Origin: Alphaproteobacteria bacterium
GTDB taxonomy: Bacteria > Pseudomonadota > Alphaproteobacteria > Micropepsales > Micropepsaceae
DNA: 51,319 bases
Assembly (NCBI GenBank): GCA_020852655.1
Contig: JADZAI010000108.1
Span: 1 to 51,319, forward strand
Direction: 5' to 3'
In this document: piece after piece, positions 42,593 to 50,929 of the stretch
How the letters are laid out: the number at the start of each line of letters is the position of its first letter
Position numbering within the stretch: position 1 is the stretch's first letter
The notes under the pieces: model-generated
Told to the model about the DNA's origin: nothing
Database searches by the model: none
What the model saw: only the letters and a program-made list of their open reading frames with translations
Translations under genes and position numbers: made by a program

Positions 42593-43533
42593 GCGAGGCT
42601 GCGCCGGCTGTCCTGCGCCGCCAGCCCCTTGTAGAGCTCCGACAGGCGCCGCGACACCGGCCCTGCCCCGCTCCACGGCTCCGCCGATAAAGGATGGCGC
42701 ACCGGCCGCCCGTCGATGATCCGCACCGGCGTCAGCCCCGCAAAGGTCCCTGTCACGAAGGCTTCGTCCGCGCCGTAGACGTCGTAGAGCGAGAACTGTT
42801 TCTCGAAGACCGGGATGCCGTTCGCGCGGCAGAGGCGGATCATCGCCGCCCGCGTGATGCCGGGGATGCAATACTGCCCCGTCGAGGTCCACACCTCGCC
42901 GCGCCGGACGAGGAAGAAATGCGTCGAGTTGCAGGTCGCGACGAAGCCCTGCGGATCGAGCATCAGCGCCTCGTCCGCACCCGCATTCGCCGCCTGGATG
43001 CAGGCCGTGATGCAGTTGAGCTTCGAATGCGAGTTCAGCTTCTGGTCCTGCACGTCCGGCGCCCCGCGCCGCACATGCACCGTGTGCAGCGACAGCCCGC
43101 GCTCGAAATGCGCCGGGTCCGGCGTCTTGTGCTCGGGGATGATGACGATGGTCGGCGGCGAGATCGTCACCCGCGGGTCCTGGTACGGCGTCGCCTTCAC
43201 CCCGCGCGTCACCATCAGCCGGACATGCACGCCGTCGCGCATCCCGTTCGCGTCGATGCAGGCGAACAGCCGTTCGGCCAGTGCATCCGGCGCGAGGCCG
43301 ATATCCATGAAGATCGCCTTCGCGCCTTCGTACAGCCGCTCGACATGTTCGCGCAGGAACGGCACGCCGCCATCCACGACGCGCAGGCCCTCCCACACGC
43401 CGTCGCCCAGGATGAAGCCCGAGTCGAACACCGAGACCATCGCCTCGGCCCGCGGCACCAATGCGCCGTTCACCGAGATGAGGATGTCGCGGTTGCGCGG
43501 ATCGATCCCGGCATCGTGCAGCGGCTTAGACAT
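42589..43533 (-). CDS. Class IV aminotransferase (D-amino acid/branched-chain type)
   Basis: A 314-residue PLP enzyme. The Schiff-base lysine is K171 (SHSKLNCITACIQA), preceded by SGFILGDGVWEGLRV and followed by LMLDPQGFVATCNSTHFFLV and GITRAAMIRL. This group includes D-alanine aminotransferase, IlvE and aminodeoxychorismate lyase; the motif does not decide the substrate. IlvE proper is the gene at 12025, so a different role is likely here. Translation is coupled to the sulfotransferase-like gene. Confidence 0.85.
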   Translation of the reverse strand: MSKPLHDAGIDPRNRDILISVNGALVPRAEAMVSVFDSGFILGDGVWEGLRVVDGGVPFLREHVERLYEGAKAIFMDIGLAPDALAERLFACIDANGMRDGVHVRLMVTRGVKATPYQDPRVTISPPTIVIIPEHKTPDPAHFERGLSLHTVHVRRGAPDVQDQKLNSHSKLNCITACIQAANAGADEALMLDPQGFVATCNSTHFFLVRRGEVWTSTGQYCIPGITRAAMIRLCRANGIPVFEKQFSLYDVYGADEAFVTGTFAGLTPVRIIDGRPVRHPLSAEPWSGAGPVSRRLSELYKGLAAQDSRRSLA

Positions 43534-43700
43534 GGCGTCCCTTCGACCAATCGATTTCCACCCGGCTGCCGAGATTGGGATCGGACACCCGGCAAAGCCT
43601 ACGGCCTCTCCCCTCTGCCCGACAGGCCCGCCGAACGATTTGCCGGTCTGGTCGCCCTACGCCACGCCCCCTCCGGAGCCGGATACGTGGCCGCCCTAAC

Positions 43701-44471
43701 CTACGGCCGGACGGCCTCGAAGGTGATCGTCCGGTCATACTGCCGCGGGCGGTCGCCGCGCCGGTAGGAGGGGTGCAGCACGATGTCCGTGAACCCCGCG
43801 GCCTTAAGCGCCATGCGCATCTCCTCATGCCCCCAGTAGCGCTGCACCATCGGCTCCATCTCGGCCGCCACCAGCTTGTTGTCGCGCCAGCGCTCGTAGC
43901 GGAGGCGATAGTCTGCTCGCTGGCGCATCCAGTCGGTCGTGACGCGCTGCCCCTCGATGGTGAGGAGATCGCCGTTCTCGCCCGTCCAGCTCCGCCGGTC
44001 GGGCCGTTCCTCAGCCAGCATCGCCAGCATCTGGATGTCGAGCAGCAACAGGCCGCCCGGCCGCAAATGATCGAAGAAGCGCTTCAGCACGGCCTGCGCC
44101 GTGGCGAAGTCCCCGATCAGCGTGAACGACCCCACGGGCATCATGATGACCCCGAAGCGCCGGTCATACTGGAAGCCCTCCAGCGTCTGCCGGCTGATGT
44201 CGGGCGCGAAACCATGCGCGGCGCACAGGGCACGGCAGCGCTCCAGCATCTCCGGGCTGAGATCGAAGCCGGTGACGTCGTGCCCGGCCTGGAGCAGCGG
44301 CAGCATGGCCCGCCCGGTGCCGCAGGCCGGCTCCAGGATCGGCCCCGCCACCTCCTTCAGGCGGTCGAGATAGAAGGCCGTGTCGGGCAGGCGGCCCGGC
44401 GGCTTGTCGATGTCGTAGATTTCCGCAGCGATCGAACCATAGCGGTTCGCAGGCGAAGGCGATGAAGACAT
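43701..44471 (-). CDS. SAM-dependent methyltransferase
   Basis: About 256 residues of a class I methyltransferase. Motif I is ILEPACGTGRAMLPLL, then DLSPEML and GGLLLLDIQML. The C-terminal part (AAEMEPMVQRYWGHEEM) resembles small-molecule methyltransferases. The start was placed at the ATG at 44471 by its usual position before the fold; ATG codons at 44516 and 44540 also stay in frame. No clear partner gene is nearby. Confidence 0.8.
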   Translation of the reverse strand: MSSSPSPANRYGSIAAEIYDIDKPPGRLPDTAFYLDRLKEVAGPILEPACGTGRAMLPLLQAGHDVTGFDLSPEMLERCRALCAAHGFAPDISRQTLEGFQYDRRFGVIMMPVGSFTLIGDFATAQAVLKRFFDHLRPGGLLLLDIQMLAMLAEERPDRRSWTGENGDLLTIEGQRVTTDWMRQRADYRLRYERWRDNKLVAAEMEPMVQRYWGHEEMRMALKAAGFTDIVLHPSYRRGDRPRQYDRTITFEAVRP

Positions 44472-44786
44472 GAAGGTCTCGGATTGGACCCGCGTCTCTG
44501 GGATCGTCGGGCGCATGAAGAAAACCCGCGCCGTCGGCACGGTGTCGGCACGGCAGAACGCCGCTATCGTGCCTAGCCCTTCATAGGCTCAGCCATACAC
44601 CGCCAAGCCCACGGTTCAAAGATGCGCCGAAGCCACAGCTCATGCCTCGGTCGGCAGCGTTTCCGGTGGGCGTTCGGCTGCTCGGCCCACCAACCCATGT
44701 CATCCTCCGAAGCCCCGGAAGGGCCGATCGGGGGAACCATGCCTGAGCGGCTGGTCGTCAACCACAGGCCGGCGCCGCGCACTTCA
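44472..44786. other. Gene-free region between two methyltransferase genes
   Basis: Holds no convincing gene. A tandem copy of an 11-base unit, GTCGGCACGGT followed by GTCGGCACGGC, lies at 44533-44554. A 69-codon minus-strand frame (44573-44782) has no known-family features and no ribosome binding site that I can defend. Promoter elements for the minus-strand methyltransferase should be here but were not assigned. Confidence 0.35.
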
Positions 44787-45551
44787 CTATCGCCGCGCCG
44801 CGCATATCAGCGTCGGATATTCGAACAGCACCCGCCCCTTCTCGCGCCGCGTGCCCATGCCGAGGCCGTCATCGGCCACCGCCGCCTCCATCATCGCTCG
44901 GGCCTTCGCCTCATCGCCGGGATTGGGGAAGGAGATCTGCATCAGCCCCTCCAGCTCCGCCGGCAGGCGATAGCGGCGTTCGGCATCGATCATCAGGCCC
45001 GCCCCGGCGAACAGCGCCTGGATTTCGCGCTCGGTCAGAAAGCGCACCGTCGAGGGGTCGCGCAGCTTCTCGAAGCGGTTGAACGCCGCCGCCTTCGCCG
45101 GGTCGTCCGAGGCGACGCCGTCGCACACCACGATCGCCCCGCCCGGCTTCGTGACGCGCTTCATCTCGCTGAGCGCGGCGCCGGGGTCCTCGATGTGATG
45201 GAAGGCGAAGCGGCAGGTCACGATGTCGAAGCTCGCATCCGCGAAGGGCAGCGCGCCCGCTTCGCCCAGATGCCACGCGACATTGCCGGCGCCGCGCTGC
45301 GCCGCGATCTCGCGCGCCCGGTCCAGCATCGCCGGCGTCGCATCCAGACCGGCCGCCTCCGCGACGACCTTCGCGAAGGCCGCGACCACGAGGCCCGGCC
45401 CGCACGCCACATCCAGGCTCCGGTGATGCGGCGCGGCGCGGGCGACGTCGATGAGCAACTGGATCGCCGCGGCATCGGCGATGCTCGGCGCCTCGCTGAA
45501 CGGCACCGCCTGGCGGGTGAACTGGTCGCGGATGGTTTCGGCGTGGGACAT
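44787..45551 (-). CDS. Type 11 SAM-dependent methyltransferase
   Basis: A 254-residue class I methyltransferase with DVACGPGLVVAAFA (motif I), GLDATPAML, the LPFADASFDIVTCRFAFHH region and a post-motif with GGAIVVCDG. It resembles the UbiE/menaquinone and small-molecule group. GAGGAGAG precedes the start. The start is only 23 bases from the truncated AraC reading frame on the other strand, suggesting that a rearrangement joined them. Confidence 0.85.
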   Translation of the reverse strand: MSHAETIRDQFTRQAVPFSEAPSIADAAAIQLLIDVARAAPHHRSLDVACGPGLVVAAFAKVVAEAAGLDATPAMLDRAREIAAQRGAGNVAWHLGEAGALPFADASFDIVTCRFAFHHIEDPGAALSEMKRVTKPGGAIVVCDGVASDDPAKAAAFNRFEKLRDPSTVRFLTEREIQALFAGAGLMIDAERRYRLPAELEGLMQISFPNPGDEAKARAMMEAAVADDGLGMGTRREKGRVLFEYPTLICAARR

Positions 45552-45574
45552 GGCGTCTCTCCTCGCCCCGGAGC

Positions 45575-45853
45575 ATCGCGCAAGCCGGCAAGACCTTCCA
45601 GCGCCGCTTTGCCGCCGAGACCGGCATGACGCCCGATGCCTGGCGCCGCCATGCCCGCCTGCTGGAGGCGGTGGCGCGGCCGCGCAGCGGCGCCAGCGTC
45701 ACCGCCATCGCCCTCGACCTCGGCTACCAGTCCGTCAGTGCCTTCAGTCAGGCTTTCCGCGCCAGCTTCGGCGCCAGCCCCGGCCGCGCCCGTCTCTGCC
45801 CCCTGCGCGCAACAAATCGTCCGATTTGCGCAAGTCCGACATCGGCGCTCTAA
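45575..45853 (+). pseudogene. Truncated AraC-type regulator remnant
   Basis: An open frame of about 93 codons reads like the C-terminal DNA-binding domain of AraC-family regulators: KTFQRRFAAETGMTPDAWRR, then VTAIALDLGYQSVSAFSQAF and RASFGASPG, which is the second helix-turn-helix. The first helix-turn-helix and the whole ligand domain are missing; the frame loses family resemblance before about 45575. An ATG at 45626 could start a 75-residue fragment, but half of the DNA-binding domain would be lost. I read it as a decaying remnant. Confidence 0.65.
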
Positions 45854-45863
45854 CCAGGATGCG

Positions 45864-45877
45864 CCTGTCACGACAGG
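45864..45877. promoter_or_regulatory. Palindrome overlapping the VOC gene ribosome binding site
   Basis: CCTGTC-AC-GACAGG lies 9-22 bases before the VOC gene start and overlaps its ribosome binding site (AGGAGG). It could be a repressor site or an mRNA hairpin that limits translation. No regulator is identified nearby except the AraC remnant. Confidence 0.35.
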
Positions 45878-45885
45878 AGGACGCC

Positions 45886-46638
45886 ATGCCCGCCACCCCG
45901 CGCTTCTTTGCCGTCAACGCCGACGATGCCGGCCGCGCCAAGGCCTTCTACGAGACGGTCTTCGGCTGGACGATCAGGCCGTGGCGACCGCCGAATTTCT
46001 ACATCGTCACCGTCGCCGGCGTCGAAACCGCGGCGCTCCAGGAACGCCATGAGCTGGTGCCCGGCCAGCGCACCAACGCCTTCCGCATCACCTTCGCCGT
46101 CGATAACACCCACGCGACCCTTGCCGCGGTGCAGCGCAGCGGCGGCAAGGTGCTGATGGAGCCCTACCAGATCGAGGGCGGCCCCGAAGTCGCCTATCTG
46201 GAAGACACCGAAGGCAACATCATCGGCATCGGCCGCTACGGCACTCCGCGCACGCCGGAGGTGCCGCCGACGCTCCGCCACTTCGCGATCAACGCCGACG
46301 ACATTGCCCGCGCCCGCAGCTTCTACGAAACGGTCTTCGGCTGGGTCTTCACGCCCTGGGGGCCGCCGAATTTCTACCAGGTAAAGAATGCCGGCGACGG
46401 CGTCACGGGCGCGCTCCAGCAACGCCGCAACCTCATCCCCGGCACGCGCGCGACGACCTTCGAGACGACGCTGGAGGTTGCCGACATCCGCGCCACGCTC
46501 GACACCGCCGCGCGGGCCGGCGGCACGGTGGTGATGTCACCCCACCGGATCGAGGGCGTCGGCGAGATCGGCTATCTCCAGGACACCGAGGGCAATCTCT
46601 GCGGCATCGCGCAATACGTTCCCGGCCTCTGGGCGTAA
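45886..46638 (+). CDS. VOC (glyoxalase/bleomycin resistance) protein with two domains
   Basis: A 250-residue protein of two similar VOC domains: ATPRFFAVNADDAGRAKAFYETVFGW...YLEDTEGNIIGI (about 3-117) and LRHFAINADDIARARSFYETVFGW...YLQDTEGNLCGI (about 126-245). Metal-binding His/Glu residues of true glyoxalase I are only partly recognisable, so the reaction is open. AGGAGG lies 5 bases before the ATG. The two halves are more similar to each other than random VOC members, pointing to an internal duplication. Confidence 0.85.
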   Translation: MPATPRFFAVNADDAGRAKAFYETVFGWTIRPWRPPNFYIVTVAGVETAALQERHELVPGQRTNAFRITFAVDNTHATLAAVQRSGGKVLMEPYQIEGGPEVAYLEDTEGNIIGIGRYGTPRTPEVPPTLRHFAINADDIARARSFYETVFGWVFTPWGPPNFYQVKNAGDGVTGALQQRRNLIPGTRATTFETTLEVADIRATLDTAARAGGTVVMSPHRIEGVGEIGYLQDTEGNLCGIAQYVPGLWA

Positions 46639-46753
46639 GCGCCGGCGGCGGCTTCGACGTCCGTTCGGCGTCACGCCCGGCAGCTTCGCCGCCCAACGCC
46701 CCCGCGCGGGTGTGATAGGCTGCATCACGCCGATTCAGGGCACGAGGGGAATC

Positions 46754-47149
46754 ATGAGCAAGATCACAGCGGCGCTGGCGCTCGGCTTTGCGCTGGCCGC
46801 GGCAGGCTGCGCGGGCAAGGCGGCGAAACCGGCGGCGACGGCGCCGGCGGAGCGTCATTGCTTCAACCAGGCCCAGGTTTCCGGCTTCCGCGCCGTCGAT
46901 CGCGAGACGGTCAATCTGCGCGTCGGCGCGAGCGACATCTACCAGATCAAGCTGCTCGGCGTGTGCCCCGACATCAAGTGGACCGAAGGGGTCGCGCTGG
47001 AGACCCAGGGCTCGTCGCAGATCTGCACCGGCCTCGATCTCACCATCCACGTTCCCGGCCCGACCGGCCCGCAGGAATGCGCCGCCGAGTCGCTGCGCAA
47101 GCTCGGCCCCGACGAGGTCGCCGCGATGCCGGCCGGCACGAAGCCATAG
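46754..47149 (+). CDS. DUF6491-like lipoprotein
   Basis: A 131-residue protein with a signal peptide and a lipobox (L-A-A-A-G-C19). The mature part (RHCFNQAQVSGFRAVDRETVNLRVG...IYQIKLLGVCPDIKW) has the two cysteines and pattern I associate with DUF6491, a family of unknown function in Proteobacteria. GAGGGG precedes the ATG at 46754. It converges with the cca gene. Confidence 0.7.
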   Translation: MSKITAALALGFALAAAGCAGKAAKPAATAPAERHCFNQAQVSGFRAVDRETVNLRVGASDIYQIKLLGVCPDIKWTEGVALETQGSSQICTGLDLTIHVPGPTGPQECAAESLRKLGPDEVAAMPAGTKP

Positions 47150-47167
47150 GCGTCGCGCGACGACACC

Positions 47168-48415
47168 CTAACGTATCGTCGCCTGCACGACCGCCTTCAG
47201 CCGTTCGATCAGCGAGAACTTGTCGTCGGTGAAATCGGAATCGATCCACCATTCCTCGACCTCGGCAAGCACGCGGCCGATCTCCGGCCCGTCCGGCACG
47301 CCGGCGGCGCGAACATCGTGGCCGCTGAGGTCCATCACCGGGCGCGCCCATGAATCGGCAAGCGCCAGCAAAGCGCGCCACTGCGTCGCGTTGTTCGCTT
47401 TGGGATCGGCCGCCCAGCGCAGCATGACGAGATCCTTGAAGACCGCCGGCATCAGCTTGTAGAGCGCCCGCCGCACCTCGCGGATCGACAGATACGACAC
47501 GATCTTCACATCCGTGCGATCCATGCCCTTCAGCCGGTCGCGCTCCGCATTCGAAAGGCGCAGCCGCGAGATCAAGGCGTCCCGCCGGCCCTCCGGCCCG
47601 CCCGCGATCAGCGCGCCGAGGCGGAGCAGCGCATCGCCGTCCGAGAAGAGATGCGTCGTCTCGATCTCGACCAGCTTCGCCAGCCGCGCGATGTCGAGTT
47701 CGCCCGGCAGGATGTCGCCGAGAATCCCCGCCGCCGCCATCTGGCGCAGCGCCGGCACCGGGTCCGGTGCGCCGAGCAGCTTCAGCAGCTCGGCATGGAT
47801 GCGCTCGCCCGACAGCGTCGCGATGCCGTCCTTCAGCGCCGCGCACGCCGCCAGCCCCTCGCGGTCGAGCTCGCCGCGCCCGTACCAGGCATGGAAGCGG
47901 AAGAAGCGCAGGATGCGCAGATAGTCCTCGCGGATGCGGTCCGCGGCCGTGCCGATGAACCGGATGCGGCGCGCTGCGATGTCCGCCGCGCCGCCGACGA
48001 GATCGACCACCGTGCCGTCGCGCCGCGCGTAGAGCGCGTTGATCGTGAAGTCGCGCCGCTGCGCGTCCTCCGCCCAGTCGGTCGTGAACGCCACCGTCGC
48101 CCGCCGGCCGTCGGTGCTGACGTCGCGCCGCAGCGTCGTGATCTCGAACGGCTTGTGGTTCGCGACCGCCGTGATCGTGCCATGCGCGATCCCGGTCGGA
48201 TGCGAGGCGATGCCGGCGGCGCGCAGCCGCCTGTCGACCTCGTCCGGCACGACATTGGTCGCGATGTCGATGTCGGCGACCGGGGCGCCGAGCAGCGCAT
48301 TGCGCACGCTGCCGCCGACGAAGCGGGCTTCCCCGCCGCCCGCCTCGATCGCATCGAGCACACGCACCGTCTCCGGCGCGCCCAGCCAGGCTTGCGAGAT
48401 GCGCAGCTCGCTCAT
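47168..48415 (-). CDS. cca: CCA tRNA nucleotidyltransferase
   Basis: A 415-residue class II nucleotidyltransferase. The head has FVGGSVRNALLG and the metal-binding DIDIAT, the neck TINALYARRDG and RFIGTAADRIREDYLRILRFFRF; the remainder is the tail domain. It adds or repairs the 3' CCA of tRNA; some relatives act as poly(A) polymerase, but the motif set and length fit the tRNA enzyme. It overlaps the upstream DUF6111 gene by four bases. Confidence 0.92.
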   Translation of the reverse strand: MSELRISQAWLGAPETVRVLDAIEAGGGEARFVGGSVRNALLGAPVADIDIATNVVPDEVDRRLRAAGIASHPTGIAHGTITAVANHKPFEITTLRRDVSTDGRRATVAFTTDWAEDAQRRDFTINALYARRDGTVVDLVGGAADIAARRIRFIGTAADRIREDYLRILRFFRFHAWYGRGELDREGLAACAALKDGIATLSGERIHAELLKLLGAPDPVPALRQMAAAGILGDILPGELDIARLAKLVEIETTHLFSDGDALLRLGALIAGGPEGRRDALISRLRLSNAERDRLKGMDRTDVKIVSYLSIREVRRALYKLMPAVFKDLVMLRWAADPKANNATQWRALLALADSWARPVMDLSGHDVRAAGVPDGPEIGRVLAEVEEWWIDSDFTDDKFSLIERLKAVVQATIR

Positions 48416-48747
48416 GGCGCCACCGGTTTGGGCGCCGCTTCAGGGGGCGGCGTCTGCGGCGGCGGCACATAGGCCGGCCGTCCGTCGTCCTCGTAATGCC
48501 CGGGCACGATCCTGCCGTCGGGCCCGACCGTCGCCGGCACATAGCTGCCGGTGTGAACGTCGGTGAAGGCCCGCATCGCGAAGAAGCCGACGATCGCGAA
48601 CAGCGCGCCGAGCACGATCAGCCAGTACCACGGCGGCAGCAGCGGCTCGGTGCCGGTCGCGGCGCGCCGCGCATTCGCCCAGCGCGCGTAGCTGAAGAAG
48701 GCGACGAAGGGCAGCAGGAAAAGCGCGGCATTGATGAGCCACCTCAT
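48412..48747 (-). CDS. DUF6111 family membrane protein
   Basis: A 111-residue protein with two hydrophobic segments (3-22 and 41-60), a conserved DVHTGSYVPATVGPDGRIVPGHY stretch and a proline-rich tail. DUF6111 proteins sit between nudix and cca genes in many Alphaproteobacteria and have no known function. It overlaps cca by four bases and overlaps the nudix gene end by four bases. Confidence 0.8.
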   Translation of the reverse strand: MRWLINAALFLLPFVAFFSYARWANARRAATGTEPLLPPWYWLIVLGALFAIVGFFAMRAFTDVHTGSYVPATVGPDGRIVPGHYEDDGRPAYVPPPQTPPPEAAPKPVAP

Positions 48748-49406
48748 GGCGACGCCATCAGCCGCTCGCGCAGATTGACGAGCATGCCCGCCGTCGCCCC
48801 CCAGATGTTATGGCGGTCATAGGGCATGGAGTAATAGCGCCGCTCCCGCCCCTGCCAGACGCCGGTATGGGCCTGGTGATTGGCGACGTCCATCAGGAAT
48901 TCCAGCGGCACTTCGAAGATCTCGTCGACCTCGCCGGGATTGGCGCGCGGCGTACAGCCCTCGCGCAGCACGCCGACGACCGGGATGATGACGAAGCCCG
49001 AACCCGTCTCATAGGGATCGAGCAGCCCGATCGGCGTGACGAAATGAGGCGGAATGCCCGCCTCCTCTTCCGCTTCGCGCAGCGCCGCGCCGACCGGCCC
49101 GTCGTCGGTGTCGTCGATCCGTCCGCCGGGGAACGCGACCTGCCCCGCATGGCTCGACAGATGGGCCGAGCGCCGCGTCAGCAGCACGGTCAGCGCCGCC
49201 GGCCGATCGATGATCGGCACCAGCACCGCCGCCGGCCGCAGCGTCGGCTTCGCCTCGACATCGCGCCATCTGGGGTTCAGGTCATAGTCGCCCTTGTGCG
49301 GCCGCACCGCCTCCAGGGCCTCGTCCAGCGGCCGCAGATGCGGCCGCAGCCACAGCCGCGGATCGCCCTTGGGAACATGAAACCGGTCGTCCTCGACAAG
49401 GCTCAT
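48744..49406 (-). CDS. Nudix hydrolase, CoA pyrophosphatase type
   Basis: A 220-residue nudix protein. The CoA-type signature is visible: LLTRRSAHLSSHAGQVAFPGG before the nudix box and REAEEEAGI in the box. CoA pyrophosphatases (NudL group) split CoA and its oxidised or acyl derivatives into phosphopantetheine and 3',5'-ADP. It is coupled to the DUF1285 gene upstream (ATGA overlap). Confidence 0.87.
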   Translation of the reverse strand: MSLVEDDRFHVPKGDPRLWLRPHLRPLDEALEAVRPHKGDYDLNPRWRDVEAKPTLRPAAVLVPIIDRPAALTVLLTRRSAHLSSHAGQVAFPGGRIDDTDDGPVGAALREAEEEAGIPPHFVTPIGLLDPYETGSGFVIIPVVGVLREGCTPRANPGEVDEIFEVPLEFLMDVANHQAHTGVWQGRERRYYSMPYDRHNIWGATAGMLVNLRERLMASP

Positions 49407-49984
49407 GCGCCTTGCCCCAGCCGGAAGAAAATGCCCGAACTCCACACGCCGAGATCGTCGCCCCGCTCCACCGCGAGATCGGCCAGTTCGTAATAGACCG
49501 GCCGCGCGATCAGCGCGTCGAGGCCCCCGCGCACCCGCACATAGGGCGACGGTTCGCCCGTCTCCGGGTCTTCCTCCACGCGGATCGGATGCGCGGCGTC
49601 GGCCACCACGCTGTCGCCGACCGATGTCAGGAAGCTCAGTGTCTGCGCCTCGCCCTCGCCCGCGACATCCATCTGCACGGCTACGAAAGGCGCATCCTCG
49701 ACCTCGATCCCGACCCGCTCGACCGGCGTCACCAGCACATGCGATCCGTCCGCCTCGCGCCTGAGGATCGTCGAGAACAGCCGCACCATCGCCGGCCGGG
49801 CGATCGGCGTGCCCATATAGTGCCAGGTCCCGTCGCGCGCGATCCGCATCGGAATCGGCCCGCAATGCGGCGGATTCCACTTCTCCACCGGCGGCAACCG
49901 CCTCCCCTTCGCGAAATCCGCCTGGATCTCGGCAAGCCCCCGCAACATCTGCGGCGGATCGGTCTGGAGGAAGCTCTGGGACAT
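49403..49984 (-). CDS. DUF1285 protein
   Basis: A 193-residue protein with the DUF1285 pattern: PPVEKWNPPHCGPIPMRIARDGTWHYMGTPIARPAMVRLF (about residues 32-71) and LVTPVERVGIEVEDAPFVAV. Function unknown. It starts at the ATG at 49984 and is the first gene of the DUF1285-nudix-DUF6111-cca operon, an arrangement I associate with Alphaproteobacteria. Confidence 0.83.
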   Translation of the reverse strand: MSQSFLQTDPPQMLRGLAEIQADFAKGRRLPPVEKWNPPHCGPIPMRIARDGTWHYMGTPIARPAMVRLFSTILRREADGSHVLVTPVERVGIEVEDAPFVAVQMDVAGEGEAQTLSFLTSVGDSVVADAAHPIRVEEDPETGEPSPYVRVRGGLDALIARPVYYELADLAVERGDDLGVWSSGIFFRLGQGA

Positions 49985-50028
49985 GGTGTGAACAATAGTG
50001 GCTCGCGCCGACAGTGACAGCCCCACGA

Positions 50029-50466
50029 TCAGTCGGGCAGTGACGCGATTGGGTCGACGGCGGCGACGCCCAGCCACTGGAAATGGCGAAGATTGCGCGT
50101 CAGCACGGTCAGCCGGTGATGGTCGGCACTGGCAGCGATCAGCACATCGGCGAGTTCGGGTTTGCCGCCTGCTGCTATTGCCCTGTCCCACAGCCGCCCT
50201 GCGAGGCGGGCTACCTCCGGGCCGACAGGCAACATCCGATCCGCATAAGCCTCGACAATGCCGTCGAGCCAGCGCGTGAGGGCCTTTACACGGCGAGCGC
50301 CCGCGCGCCTTGCCAGGTTCGCTATGCCTGCTTCGATCTCGGTGATCGTGATCACCGAGAGAAACAAGGTATCGGCCCGATCGTTGATCCATTGCGCGAG
50401 CGGCGCATTGGTTATGCCGCGCGATGGATCCAGCTCGGAGACAATGTTCGTATCGAGCAGATACAC
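50029..50466 (-). CDS. PIN-domain toxin (VapC/FitB type)
   Basis: A 145-residue PIN domain protein starting at the GTG two bases after the antitoxin stop. The acidic metal site is D5 (YLLDTNIVSE), E43 (ITEIEAG), D107 (PELADVLIA) and the TRN motif at 123-125. Such toxins cleave tRNA or rRNA. Sequence is visibly less GC-rich than the operon before it. Confidence 0.87.
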   Translation of the reverse strand: MYLLDTNIVSELDPSRGITNAPLAQWINDRADTLFLSVITITEIEAGIANLARRAGARRVKALTRWLDGIVEAYADRMLPVGPEVARLAGRLWDRAIAAGGKPELADVLIAASADHHRLTVLTRNLRHFQWLGVAAVDPIASLPD

Positions 50467-50468
50467 GG

Positions 50469-50711
50469 CTAGAAATCGACGGGTCGCACGCCGCCAGTCA
50501 GGCGAGGCAATTCGATGTCGCCAAGCGGAATATGCGTCAGATACCAGCCGAACGATTTCTTCCTTTTGGTCAGCTTCTCCCACTCAGCAAAGCTGACGAC
50601 CACCGCCTGCCTCTTCCCGTGACGGGTAATGACGGCAGGCTTGCCCGCAACAGCATCATCGACGACGGCAGAAAGCCTGGCCTTTGCATCCTTGAGCTGA
50701 ATCTCGCGCAT
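50469..50711 (-). CDS. Phd/YefM-type antitoxin
   Basis: An 80-residue antitoxin. The N-terminal Phd/YefM DNA-binding part reads IQLKDAKARLSAVVDDAVAGKPAVITRHGKR, followed by VVSFAEWEKL and a C-terminal tail that should block the PIN toxin. GAGAGG lies before the ATG at 50711; another ATG at 50723 is in frame but lies in the operator. It precedes the toxin gene without overlap. Confidence 0.87.
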   Translation of the reverse strand: MREIQLKDAKARLSAVVDDAVAGKPAVITRHGKRQAVVVSFAEWEKLTKRKKSFGWYLTHIPLGDIELPRLTGGVRPVDF

Positions 50712-50721
50712 GAAGCCTCTC

Positions 50722-50738
50722 ATGACTACTATAGTCAT
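50722..50738. promoter_or_regulatory. Candidate operator of the antitoxin operon
   Basis: ATGACTA-CTA-TAGTCAT is a perfect inverted repeat with 7-base arms, 11-27 bases upstream of the antitoxin start. It lies in an AT-rich patch with a possible promoter (minus strand TTGCGG, 17 bases, TAATTA). Phd-type antitoxins bind such repeats together with the toxin for autoregulation. The regulation is inferred. Confidence 0.6.
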
Positions 50739-50929
50739 AATTAGTACGTATGTCGGTGTGCCGCAATAGTTTCGGTTTAACAGGCTGCGCAGCCGGCGAG
50801 CCTCAATCTCGCCCAAATGTGAGCCCTCGGAACCCAATTTCGGGGCTTTCCCGGCGGACCGCATCTTCTATGTTCACACATTGGCCGCATTGCGCCGCAG
50901 CATGGGCCTTTTCGCGGATCCTTGAGACC

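Noticed and set aside
44573..44782. 69-codon minus-strand frame rich in Trp and Arg
   Set aside because: No ribosome binding site, no homologue recognised and unlike neighbouring coding composition.
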